In this document: positions 16,393-24,413 of the stretch, in pieces
How the letters are laid out: every line of letters starts with the position of its first letter
Position numbering within the stretch: position 1 is the stretch's first letter
Assembly: GCA_031406575.1 (NCBI GenBank)
Contig: JANOHP010000181.1
Coordinates: 1-64,000 of the forward strand
DNA length: 64,000 nt
Reading direction: 5' to 3'
Source of the DNA: Ga0077555 sp031406575
Lineage (GTDB): Bacteria; Pseudomonadota; Alphaproteobacteria; Rhizobiales; Hyphomicrobiaceae
Translations under genes and position numbers: made by a program
The notes under the pieces: generated by a model
The model's input: only the letters and a program-made list of their open reading frames with translations
Database searches by the model: none
What the model was told of the DNA's origin: nothing

Positions 16393-18231
16393 ATGGCGAA
16401 CACGAACAGCAACGGTGCGGCCAAGCCCGCGACCAATGGCCGGGCCTACGCCATGACCGACCACACCTACGACGTGGTGATCGTCGGTGCGGGCGGCGCG
16501 GGATTGCGCGCCACGCTGGGCTGTGCCGAAGCCGGCCTCAAGACGGCGTGCATTTCGAAGGTGTTTCCGACCCGCTCGCATACGGTTGCGGCGCAAGGTG
16601 GCGTGGCCGCAGCGCTGGGCAACATGGGCCAGGATGACTGGCGCTGGCACATGTTCGACACCGTCAAGGGCGCCGACTGGCTGGGCGACCAGGACGCCAT
16701 CGAGTATCTGTGCCGCAATGCGCCGCTAGCCGTTTATGAAATGGAGCACTACGGCGTGCCGTTCTCGCGCACCGAGGATGGTCGTATCTACCAGCGCCCG
16801 TTCGGCGGCATGACCACCAAGTACGGTGAAGGTCCGCCCGCCCAACGCACCTGTGCGGCAGCCGACCGCACCGGCCACGCCATGCTGCACACGCTCTACG
16901 GGCAATCGCTGCGCCACTCGGCGGGGTTCTTCATCGAATATTTCGCCATCGACCTGATTATGGATCAGGAAGGGGCCTGTCGCGGCATCATCGCGTTGAA
17001 CATGGAAGACGGCACGCTGCATCGTTTTCGCGCCAAGAAAACCATTCTGGCGACAGGCGGTTATGGCCGCGCCTACTTCTCCTGCACCTCGGCCCATACC
17101 TGCACGGGTGATGGCAGCGCCATGGTGCTGCGCGCCGGGCTGCCGCTCGGGGACATGGAATTCGTGCAGTTCCATCCGACCGGCATCTACGGTGCCGGCG
17201 TGCTTATCACCGAAGGTTCGCGCGGCGAAGGCGGCTATCTGACCAACGCCAACGGTGAGCGCTTCATGGAGCGCTATGCACCGAGCGTGAAGGATCTCGC
17301 TTCGCGTGACGTCGTCTCCCGCGCCATGACCATCGAGATTCGCGAAGGGCGCGGCGTCGGCGCGGGTAAGGATCACATCCACCTGCATCTCGACCACATC
17401 GATCCCAAGATCCTGGCTGAGCGTCTGCCGGGGATCACCGAGAGCGCGCGCATTTTCGCCGGCGTCGACTTGCGTCGCGAAGCGATCCCCGTGCTGCCGA
17501 CCGTGCACTACAACATGGGCGGCATCCCCACGAACTATCACGGCGAAGTGCTGACGCTGAAGAACGGCGATCCCGACACGATCGTCCCTGGATTGATGGC
17601 CATCGGCGAAGCGGCGTGTGTGTCGGTGCACGGCGCCAATCGCTTGGGGTCGAACTCGCTGATCGACCTCGTCGTGTTCGGCCGCGCGGCGGGCCTTCGT
17701 GCCGCCGCGACCATCGAGAAAGGCACCGCCCACCCCGATCTGCCGAGCGATGCAGCCGAACTGGCGCTGTCCCGCCTCGATCGGTTCCGTTACGCCAAGG
17801 GCGACACGCCGACGGCGAAACTGCGGTTGGCCATGCAGAAGTCCATGCAGGCGAACTGCGCCGTATTCCGCGATGGCCCTGTGTTGAGCGAAGGCGCGCG
17901 CCAGATCATCGAGATTTGGAAGGGGTCGGACGACATCCGCGTCACCGATCGCTCGCTGATCTGGAATTCCGACCTGATCGAAACGCTGGAATACGACAAC
18001 CTGATCGCGCAGGCCGCCGTCACGATGCTGTCGGCGGAAAACCGCAAGGAAAGCCGCGGCGCTCATGCGCGGGAGGATTTCCCCGATCGCAACGACAAGG
18101 AATGGATGAAGCATACGCTCGCCTGGGCCGACGATGCCAAGCGCGCCGTCACCATCGATTACCGGCCTGTGCACACCTACACGATGACCAACGAGATTGC
18201 TTACATCGAACCCAAGGCGCGCGTGTACTGA
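16393..18231 (+). CDS. sdhA: Succinate dehydrogenase flavoprotein subunit
   Basis: A 612-residue SdhA, the FAD subunit that oxidises succinate to fumarate. The dinucleotide motif VIVGAGGAGLRA is at 29-40 and covalent FAD attaches at H63 in RSHTVAAQGG; the active-site block HPTGIYGAGVLITEGSRGEGG and the C-terminal RPVHTYTMTNE are intact. I use the ATG at 16393, which keeps the rhizobial-type N-terminal tail. sdhB does not follow; after a GC-rich hairpin (18245-18262) comes surE. Confidence 0.98.
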   Translation: MANTNSNGAAKPATNGRAYAMTDHTYDVVIVGAGGAGLRATLGCAEAGLKTACISKVFPTRSHTVAAQGGVAAALGNMGQDDWRWHMFDTVKGADWLGDQDAIEYLCRNAPLAVYEMEHYGVPFSRTEDGRIYQRPFGGMTTKYGEGPPAQRTCAAADRTGHAMLHTLYGQSLRHSAGFFIEYFAIDLIMDQEGACRGIIALNMEDGTLHRFRAKKTILATGGYGRAYFSCTSAHTCTGDGSAMVLRAGLPLGDMEFVQFHPTGIYGAGVLITEGSRGEGGYLTNANGERFMERYAPSVKDLASRDVVSRAMTIEIREGRGVGAGKDHIHLHLDHIDPKILAERLPGITESARIFAGVDLRREAIPVLPTVHYNMGGIPTNYHGEVLTLKNGDPDTIVPGLMAIGEAACVSVHGANRLGSNSLIDLVVFGRAAGLRAAATIEKGTAHPDLPSDAAELALSRLDRFRYAKGDTPTAKLRLAMQKSMQANCAVFRDGPVLSEGARQIIEIWKGSDDIRVTDRSLIWNSDLIETLEYDNLIAQAAVTMLSAENRKESRGAHAREDFPDRNDKEWMKHTLAWADDAKRAVTIDYRPVHTYTMTNEIAYIEPKARVY

Positions 18232-18418
18232 AGGCCTGTTCCCGGCGGTGTCGCCGGGATCGCCGCCGCCCTGCCTCCCCGCCGACTCCACAGCGCGCGA
18301 CATCCGGCACGATGCTCCGCGCTTGCCCCCATTTCTGGCCTGTCCCATACAAGGGCTGACATTGCGCGCCTTCGGCGTGAAGCATTCCTCGACGGGCTGA
18401 GAGAACGGGGACGACATC

Positions 18419-19192
18419 ATGATCATCCTGCTGACCAATGATGACGGCATCGACGCGCCGGGTCTGCATGCGCTGCGGGTGATTGCCGATGAGCTCGCGG
18501 GCCCCGACGGTGAGGTTTGGGTCTCCGCGCCCGAGACCAATCAATCCGGTGCTGGGCACTCGCTCTCCCTCAACGAGCCGATCCGCATGCGCAAGGTCGC
18601 TGACCGGGTCCATGCCGTGCGCGGCACACCGACCGATAGCGTCATCATGGGCATGCGCCACGTGCTGAAGGCGCGCCGGCCCGACCTCGTGCTGTCCGGC
18701 ATCAACCGGGGCGCCAACTTGGCCGAGGACGTGACCTATTCGGGCACCATTGCAGGCGCCTTCGAAGGCACACAACTCGGCGTGCGTTCGATCGCGCTGT
18801 CGCAGGCCTACAGCTATCTGGCCGGCGATGATCCTCATTGGGACACGCCGATCAAACACGCGCCCAAGCTGATCCGCGATCTTCTGGCCGAAGAGTGGCC
18901 ACCCGGCGTTCTCATGAACATCAATTTTCCAGACACCACGCCCGATGCCATCGAGGGTATCGAAATCACCCGCCAGGGCCGCCGCGATCAGCAATTGCTG
19001 GGCGTCGAGGAGCGGGAAGATACCTGGGGCAACCCTTATTACTGGCTGGGGTACGCCAAGCGGCGCTCCAACCCCGAACGCGGCACGGATTTGTGGGCCG
19101 TCTACAACGGTTGGATTTCGGTGACGCCGCTGTCGATGAATTTGACGGCGCGCGATATGCTGGAGCGCCTGAAGACGCGCTTCGGGAGCTGA
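18419..19192 (+). CDS. surE: 5'-nucleotidase SurE
   Basis: A 257-residue SurE, a metal-dependent 5'/3'-nucleotidase linked with stationary-phase survival. The metal motif LLTNDDG is at residues 4-10, followed by SGINRGANL and YSGTIAGAFEG, all typical. GGGGA precedes the ATG by 7 nt. In many alphaproteobacteria surE stands with serS and pcm; here it follows the sdhCDA operon at 187 bp and no pcm is seen. Confidence 0.96.
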   Translation: MIILLTNDDGIDAPGLHALRVIADELAGPDGEVWVSAPETNQSGAGHSLSLNEPIRMRKVADRVHAVRGTPTDSVIMGMRHVLKARRPDLVLSGINRGANLAEDVTYSGTIAGAFEGTQLGVRSIALSQAYSYLAGDDPHWDTPIKHAPKLIRDLLAEEWPPGVLMNINFPDTTPDAIEGIEITRQGRRDQQLLGVEEREDTWGNPYYWLGYAKRRSNPERGTDLWAVYNGWISVTPLSMNLTARDMLERLKTRFGS

Positions 19193-19676
19193 ACTTCAGC
19201 GATCACACCGGACGTTCTGTCATCATCGTTACACATACAACGCGTACCCAACGGCATCGGATCAACGAATTCTCCGAGGCTCGAAGTCCTGCGTCAGGGG
19301 TTGCGGAGATATTGGACGAGGGGGTCGCTGCCGCACGCGGCCCTTCTCGCGCCGGGATATCGCACGCTCCCTCCCGGCATGTGGCCCGCTGTCCGTCTGC
19401 TCTCTGACGGCGCGGGTCGGGGCCAGCCTGTATTGCCTTCCAATACCCCGCACCAGGATCGCATGAGGGCTGGCCCCAGGGGCGGCCGCCTTTGCCGATC
19501 CCTCACCGCAACCCATTGAGAATGACGAGCGAAATCAGATGGCTGGTTTCGGCCCGTTGCCGCGATGTGGTCGCGAAGAAGCCGTCGTGAGCCCGCCCTT
19601 TCGCCGAACTCGTGCGCTAGGCCGATGCCTCACAGGGGCGCCCAGGTGTCGTCCCAGCACGTGCGAGGTTTTGCGT
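19193..19676. other. 484-bp intergenic region with a nested inverted repeat
   Basis: No convincing gene. A perfect 10-bp inverted repeat, GGGGCCAGCC (19419-19428) and GGCTGGCCCC (19468-19477), encloses a second stem TATTG-CCTTC-CAATA (19431-19445). The RNA could fold into a two-level structure. The region may be the leader of the beta-barrel protein gene or carry a small RNA. Confidence 0.4.
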
Positions 19677-20372
19677 ATGAGTTCACTCGGAAAGTTCACT
19701 CGACTGGGCGCCGCTGCGGTACTGCTGGCGCTCACGGCTGCGACAGCGCCCGCTGCCGATCTCGGACGCCCGCGCCCGCGTCCACCGGAGGATTTCGCTC
19801 CGCCGATCGAGCCGCCGCGCGCTGAGCCTGACGGCTGGACGGGATTTTACCTGGGCGGAACGCTCGGCACGATGTGGGGACCAGGCGTCGCCTCCGGCGA
19901 TATCGGCACCTACACATTCGATCAGGACGGCAGGGTCGGCACCGCTTTTGCCGGTTACAATTTTCAGGTCGGCCGCAGCGTGCTCGGCCTCGAGTTCGAT
20001 GTCGGCACGGGTAATGTCACCAGCAGCACCGCCACCGGCCAGGGCATCCTGCGATCGGAGCTGAACAGCCTGGGCTCGATGCGCGCGCGGGCCGGTTTTC
20101 TGGTGGCCCCAGCTCTCCTGCTCTACGGCACCGCCGGCGTCGCCTGGTCGAACATGGATTTCACAGTCGGCAATTTCAACACCGTGTCGGACACACTGTG
20201 GGGCTATCAGGTCGGAACGGGCGCCGAATTCATGGTGTCGCGCCACATCGGCCTGCGCTTGGAATACAACTACACCGATCTGGGCAAACAGCCGTTCGGC
20301 CACAATGGTCTCAACAACGGCTACGACCCGGAGTCACACACGGTTCGTGCCGGCATTTCCGTGAAGTTTTGA
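19677..20372 (+). CDS. Outer-membrane beta-barrel protein (Omp25/Omp31-like)
   Basis: A 231-residue exported protein. The signal peptide is MSSLGKFTRLGAAAVLLALT with cleavage near APAAD (about residue 27). A proline-rich linker follows, then alternating aromatic/glycine strands starting WTGFYLGGTLG and closing with the terminal phenylalanine SVKF, as in eight-stranded rhizobial Omp25/Omp31 and opacity-type barrels. The ATG at 19677 has GAGG 8 nt upstream; the frame is open further upstream, but those residues do not look like a signal. A hairpin terminator follows at 20400. Confidence 0.87.
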   Translation: MSSLGKFTRLGAAAVLLALTAATAPAADLGRPRPRPPEDFAPPIEPPRAEPDGWTGFYLGGTLGTMWGPGVASGDIGTYTFDQDGRVGTAFAGYNFQVGRSVLGLEFDVGTGNVTSSTATGQGILRSELNSLGSMRARAGFLVAPALLLYGTAGVAWSNMDFTVGNFNTVSDTLWGYQVGTGAEFMVSRHIGLRLEYNYTDLGKQPFGHNGLNNGYDPESHTVRAGISVKF

Positions 20373-20399
20373 AACGCCCGAAGGGGATCTGAAACGCGA

Positions 20400-20432
20400 A
20401 GAGGCCACCCGTCGCTTTGACGGATGGCCTCT
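20400..20432. terminator. Hairpin between the beta-barrel gene and the 26-residue gene
   Basis: AGAGGCCA-c-CCGTC pairs with GACGG-a-TGGCCTCT around a GCTTT loop: 13 bp with a single internal mismatch. It lies between two convergent genes and could end transcription from both, although the T-runs are poor on either side. Confidence 0.55.
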
Positions 20433-20500
20433 CGTGAGATTCGGCTGTGGCCAGCCCCTTCAAAGCGCCCGTGCAAACAGTGCCGGGGCGCGAGGGCTGA

Positions 20501-20581
20501 TCAGCCAGACACCGGAGGTTGCCCCGGAGCCTGAAAGATCCGCGTCGGCTGACCAGACAGCTTCGCAATCCCACTCGACAT
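20501..20581 (-). CDS. 26-residue mini-protein with near-perfect Shine-Dalgarno
   Basis: The minus strand reads AAAGGAGGTGATCCG directly before ATG. This is complementary to about 14 nt at the 3' end of 16S rRNA, with 7 nt between GGAGG and the start. The frame encodes 26 residues, starting MSSGIAKLSGQPTRIFQ and ending PPVSG, then TGA. It is polar and proline/glycine-rich, with no signal or membrane segment. It lies in the 366-bp spacer between the beta-barrel gene and the CoA-transferase, opposite to both, and has a hairpin about 70 bp downstream. I know no family for it. The translation signal is the main evidence. Confidence 0.5.
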   Translation of the reverse strand: MSSGIAKLSGQPTRIFQAPGQPPVSG

Positions 20582-20738
20582 CGGATCACCTCCTTTCGGT
20601 TGTTGTTGACCGATACCAAGCTTTCACACCTTTTTGGCGCCGCCAAGTGGCGTCGACGCCGCAGTCGCATTGCGTTAGCGTGCGGATCAGGGTGGGCGCG
20701 TTTTGCCGCGATCGCGGACCAAAGGCGGGGTGATCTCG

Positions 20739-23075
20739 ATGCCGTCGATACTCGAGGGGCTGTGCGTCCTGGAGCTGGGAACGGGCGCCGCATCGGCCTT
20801 CGCCACGATGCTGCTGGCCGATCAGGGCGCCCGCGTCGTGCGCGTGTGCGATCTGGGGGAGGCAGGGCCGCGCGCGGGTGGGTTCATTGTTTGGGATCGC
20901 GGCAAGGAGGTGGTCTCGCTGGATGTGGCCGAGGCCGCCGCGAATCGCGGATCGACGGCCGGTCAATTCTGGAGCACCCTCGTTGCCGGCGCCGACGTAC
21001 TGATCGATGATCTGGCTCCCTCGTCGCCGCTGCAAGCGCTGATCGAACCCGCGTGGCTGGCGCGGATCAATCCACGGCTGGCTGCCTGCTCGATCACGGC
21101 TTACGGCAAACGTGGGGCCCTGCGCGACGAGCCGCCGATCGACGATTTGGTGTTGGCGCGCATGGGCGTGCTCGGCGGCATGCCGGGGTTTCGGGCAGCA
21201 CCGGTGCATGTCGTGCATCCGCTACCGTCCGTGGGGGCTGCGATCCTGGCCGCGCTCGGCGTCGCCAGTGCGCTGCTGGCGCGAGCGCGGACGGGGCGTG
21301 GCCGCATTGGTGAAACGTCGCTGATGGCGGGCGCGCTGCTCTATCACCCCAAGGTCGACGGCACGCATATCCCGGCGCATGTGTTTCAAACACATCCAGC
21401 GGGCAGCGCACCGTTCTACAGCAACTACGCATGTGCGGATGGCGCCTACCTTCAGCTCGGCTGCGTGCATCCGCGCTTCATCACCATAGCAGCGGGCCTC
21501 ATGGGCATCGGAGCGCTCGTTGCCGAGCCGCGCTTCGACCAAGGGCGCGGTGGCAAGACACCCGCCGACGTGCAGGAGCTGCGCGAAACCGTGGCGCGCA
21601 TCATGAAAACGCGCAGCGCGAGCGCATGGGCGGCGGACTTCGAGGCGGCCGATGTGCCATTTGCGCCCGCGCGCTCGAGCGAGGAAGGATTGAGCGACCC
21701 GCAAGTTCTCCACAACGGAATGGTAACGACCCTCGAGGATCTGGTGGTCGGCGCGGTTACGCAAATGGGCGTGCCGATAGCGTTCAGCCGGACGCCGGGA
21801 CGCGTTCCGGGTCCACGGTCCGCGGATGTCTACGACACGCGCCTTCCCCCCGACTGGCCAAAGGCCCACTCGACATCACTTGCGCCGCGCGCCTCCGCGA
21901 TCCCCGAGCCGCCTCCGCTCGATGGCGTTCGCATTCTCGAAATCACGAACCTGATCGCGGGTCCAACGTGCGGCCGACTGCTCGCCGATCTCGGAGCCGA
22001 CGTGATCAAGCTCGAGCCGCCGGGGGGAGATCTCTCACGGCCGATCGGGCGGACCTATTTCTATGCCGTCAACTTCGAGAAGCGCTCGATCTCGGTCGAC
22101 ACGTCGACGCCGCAGGGCAAGGACGTTGCGCAGCGCATCGCGGTGAGTGCCGATGCGCTCGTCGCCAACTTGCGGCCGCACGCGACGGAGCGGATGGGGA
22201 TTACGCCGGCGCTCAATCCACGACTGATCGAAACGCATCTGACCGGCTACGGCTGGACGGGTCCCTATGCCAAACGTCCTGGTATCGATCCGCTGGCGCA
22301 GGCTCTGATGGGATTGCAACGCGCCCAAGGGGGGCCGGACAATCCGCCGGTGTTTCCAGCTCAACTCGCGCCGACCGATTATACGACGGGCGCGCTGGGG
22401 GCGCTGGGCACGGTGCTTGCGCTGTACGCGCGTGCCCGCACGGGGGTGGTCCAGCGTGTCGATGCCAATCTGCTGACGGGTGCAATCCTGCTGTCGTCGG
22501 CGTGGTTCACGCGCTACGCCGGCAAGCCCAAGCGGCCGTTGTCCGACAAAGATCAATATGGTCTGGGCCCGTTCCATCGCCTGTTTCGCGTGTCCGATGG
22601 GTGGATATACGTGGTGGCGCGCACGGCGGACGAGCAGCGGGCCGTGCTCGAAATCGCTGGTGTGCGGGATGCGCCGACCACAGGTGCGGCACGCGTCGGC
22701 CAACATCCCAACGAAATGCCACTCGCGCAGGCGCTCGCCGAAGCTTTCAGCCGATGGACGCACGGTGATCTCCTCGCCGCATTGCGACGCGGCAACGTTG
22801 CGTGTGCCGACGCGCAACGGGGCGACAGTGCGCTGTTCCTCGAAGATCCGCACGCCCTGGAAAACGGCATGGTCGCGGTGCGCACGCATCCGACGGCGGG
22901 TCGCTTGCGCGTCGCGTGGCAATCGATCCAATTCGCCGACACGACGCCACCGGCCGGACGCCCGACCGCACTGCTGGGCCAGCACACCGATGAGTTGCTG
23001 CGCGAGGTCGGCTATGGGGAGGCCGATATCGCCGCATTGCACGCGGACGGGATCGTGAAGACGGAGCGGGGGTAG
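20739..23075 (+). CDS. Double-domain CaiB/BaiF (family III) CoA-transferase
   Basis: A 778-residue protein made of two family III CoA-transferase modules in tandem, each normally 380-420 residues. Module 1 covers about 1-385 (starts SILEGLCVLELGTGAAS) and module 2 about 390-770 (PLDGVRILEITNLIAGPTCG). The catalytic Asp that becomes an acyl anhydride appears to be kept in both: D135/D136 (PPIDDLV) and D517 (GIDPLAQALMG). Such enzymes move CoA between organic acids. The start is uncertain: I take the ATG at 20739; in-frame GTG or TTG codons up to 36 bp earlier are possible. A DUF169 gene follows at 83 bp. Confidence 0.88.
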   Translation: MPSILEGLCVLELGTGAASAFATMLLADQGARVVRVCDLGEAGPRAGGFIVWDRGKEVVSLDVAEAAANRGSTAGQFWSTLVAGADVLIDDLAPSSPLQALIEPAWLARINPRLAACSITAYGKRGALRDEPPIDDLVLARMGVLGGMPGFRAAPVHVVHPLPSVGAAILAALGVASALLARARTGRGRIGETSLMAGALLYHPKVDGTHIPAHVFQTHPAGSAPFYSNYACADGAYLQLGCVHPRFITIAAGLMGIGALVAEPRFDQGRGGKTPADVQELRETVARIMKTRSASAWAADFEAADVPFAPARSSEEGLSDPQVLHNGMVTTLEDLVVGAVTQMGVPIAFSRTPGRVPGPRSADVYDTRLPPDWPKAHSTSLAPRASAIPEPPPLDGVRILEITNLIAGPTCGRLLADLGADVIKLEPPGGDLSRPIGRTYFYAVNFEKRSISVDTSTPQGKDVAQRIAVSADALVANLRPHATERMGITPALNPRLIETHLTGYGWTGPYAKRPGIDPLAQALMGLQRAQGGPDNPPVFPAQLAPTDYTTGALGALGTVLALYARARTGVVQRVDANLLTGAILLSSAWFTRYAGKPKRPLSDKDQYGLGPFHRLFRVSDGWIYVVARTADEQRAVLEIAGVRDAPTTGAARVGQHPNEMPLAQALAEAFSRWTHGDLLAALRRGNVACADAQRGDSALFLEDPHALENGMVAVRTHPTAGRLRVAWQSIQFADTTPPAGRPTALLGQHTDELLREVGYGEADIAALHADGIVKTERG

Positions 23076-23158
23076 GCGGGCGCGCATTCGGCGATTGACC
23101 GCTGCGCGAAAGATCGCGACGTTCTGACAAGATGCGAAACCTCGAGGGAGCACGCCCC

Positions 23159-23971
23159 ATGACCGCCACCACTGTCGCGCCGTCGCCGGACCGGTCCCAG
23201 CCCTTGGACCTCGCGCGCCTCTCCACAGAACTCGAGCGCATTCTGAAGCTGCGCAATCCGCCGTTCGGCATGAAGATGTTCGTCGACGCGGCGGAGATGG
23301 AAGCGATCCCGCGCATTCGCCGCCCCAAGAACGTGCACACACTCGATCAGCTCGTCGGGCAGGCGTCGCGGCTGGGATGGACCGTCGGCGTGACGTCGGA
23401 CAATCTGGTCGGCGCGCAATGCCGGGCCGTGGTCGGGCTGGGCCATTCCAAAACGCCGGAGTGGGCCAGCGGCAAGAGCACCGTCGGAGTCTGGCACGGC
23501 ACGCTCGAGGATGCGGCCGCTCGCCAAGCCGCGCTGGACTGCGTGCCCGATGGCCAATACGAGGCGCTGGCGATCTCGCCGCTGGCGGCGGGCCGGCTCG
23601 ATCCACCCGACATCGCGCTCTTCTACGCGACGCCCGGCGCCATGATGTATTTCATCAATGGCCTGCAATACGTCGGCTACAAGCGTTTCGACTGGAGCGT
23701 GGTGGGCGAGACCGCGTGCGCGGACAGTTGGGGTCGCGCACTGTCGAAGCGCGAACCGTCGCTGTCGATCCCCTGCTTTGCCGAGCGGCGCTATGGCGGC
23801 GTCCTCGACGACGAGATGCTCATGGCCGCACCGCCGCATTACCTACAAAAGGCACTCGAGGGCATGACCCACCTCGCCAAGAACGGCTTGCGCTATCCGT
23901 TCCCGCAGTACGGCATCCAAATGGACGTGCGCGAAGGCATGGCCCGCAGCTATCCCGACCGGGCGAAATAG
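23159..23971 (+). CDS. DUF169 family protein
   Basis: A 270-residue protein of the DUF169 family, recognised by its opening LRNPPFGMKMF and by the cysteine-bearing block VVGETACADSW. The family is soluble and widespread but without a proven activity. The ATG at 23159 has GAGGGAG upstream. It follows the double CoA-transferase gene at 83 bp and may be cotranscribed with it. Confidence 0.8.
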   Translation: MTATTVAPSPDRSQPLDLARLSTELERILKLRNPPFGMKMFVDAAEMEAIPRIRRPKNVHTLDQLVGQASRLGWTVGVTSDNLVGAQCRAVVGLGHSKTPEWASGKSTVGVWHGTLEDAAARQAALDCVPDGQYEALAISPLAAGRLDPPDIALFYATPGAMMYFINGLQYVGYKRFDWSVVGETACADSWGRALSKREPSLSIPCFAERRYGGVLDDEMLMAAPPHYLQKALEGMTHLAKNGLRYPFPQYGIQMDVREGMARSYPDRAK

Positions 23972-24048
23972 GCGGTCAGCGTCAGTCCAGATTTTCGAGC
24001 GTCCTCGAGACGATGGGACCGGGTGCAGCCCTAGGACATCTTTGGGGC

Positions 24049-24077
24049 TTGAAATGAACGTAGTTCACTGATACGGT
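24049..24077 (+). promoter_or_regulatory. Putative promoter of the small gene/aas operon
   Basis: TTGAAA (24049-24054), exactly 17 nt, then TACGGT (24072-24077). The spacer is filled by the first of two identical-type palindromes, which suggests repression by steric block. Confidence 0.6.
24055..24067. promoter_or_regulatory. Operator 1, TGAAC-N3-GTTCA
   Basis: Perfect 13-bp palindrome TGAACGTAGTTCA placed between the -35 and -10 boxes. A second copy lies 30 bp downstream, centre to centre. Confidence 0.65.
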
Positions 24078-24084
24078 GTTTTTG

Positions 24085-24097
24085 TGAACTAAGTTCA
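24085..24097. promoter_or_regulatory. Operator 2, TGAAC-N3-GTTCA
   Basis: Perfect 13-bp palindrome TGAACTAAGTTCA, just downstream of the expected transcription start and 9 bp before the ribosome site region. The centres of the two operators are 30 bp apart, close to three helical turns, which would allow side-by-side dimers. The regulator is not in the window; TetR or MarR types use such half-sites. Confidence 0.65.
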
Positions 24098-24110
24098 ATA
24101 GGAGAGTCGC

Positions 24111-24335
24111 ATGATGTCATGGATCGCCCGAAAGGTGCTCGGAGCCGCCGCGCGGGCCGGCGAGCAGGTGCTGGATATCGATCAGCGGTTGGTCATGCCG
24201 CCGCAGTTCTTGGCCTCTGCCGCGCCGCAATCGGCGCAAAGCCTCACATGGTTGTATGGGAACTTTTTCCGGACAGAACTAGAAGGCCCAGCCGTGAAGC
24301 CCGCTATCTCTCCCGGGCGTTTTTCCGAGCAGTGA
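24111..24335 (+). CDS. Small hypothetical protein, first gene of the aas operon
   Basis: A 74-residue protein starting MMSWIARKVLGAAARAGEQV; the N-terminus could form an amphipathic helix and there is no full membrane segment. AGGAG lies 6 nt before the first ATG. It is the first frame behind the twin-operator promoter and ends 78 bp before the start of the large acyltransferase gene; an in-frame GTG of that gene directly abuts its stop. Function unknown; it may serve as a coupled leader cistron or partner. Confidence 0.6.
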   Translation: MMSWIARKVLGAAARAGEQVLDIDQRLVMPPQFLASAAPQSAQSLTWLYGNFFRTELEGPAVKPAISPGRFSEQ

Positions 24336-24413
24336 GTGCCGAAAATTAACGACAATCCTGGAGGCTCGCCGGCGAAAACCGGCCACCAGCCCAGTGACGT
24401 GAGGGACGCTCCA

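Noticed and set aside
16726..18540. Minus-strand open frame of 604 codons
   Set aside because: It is antisense to sdhA, which is beyond doubt, and shows no family features.
20583..20597. Plus-strand GGATCACCTCCTTTC, identical to the 3' end of 16S rRNA
   Set aside because: No 16S sequence precedes it. The match is explained by a long Shine-Dalgarno on the minus strand.
22035..23606. Minus-strand open frame of 523 codons
   Set aside because: It is antisense to the double CoA-transferase and the DUF169 gene; composition is that of a shadow frame.
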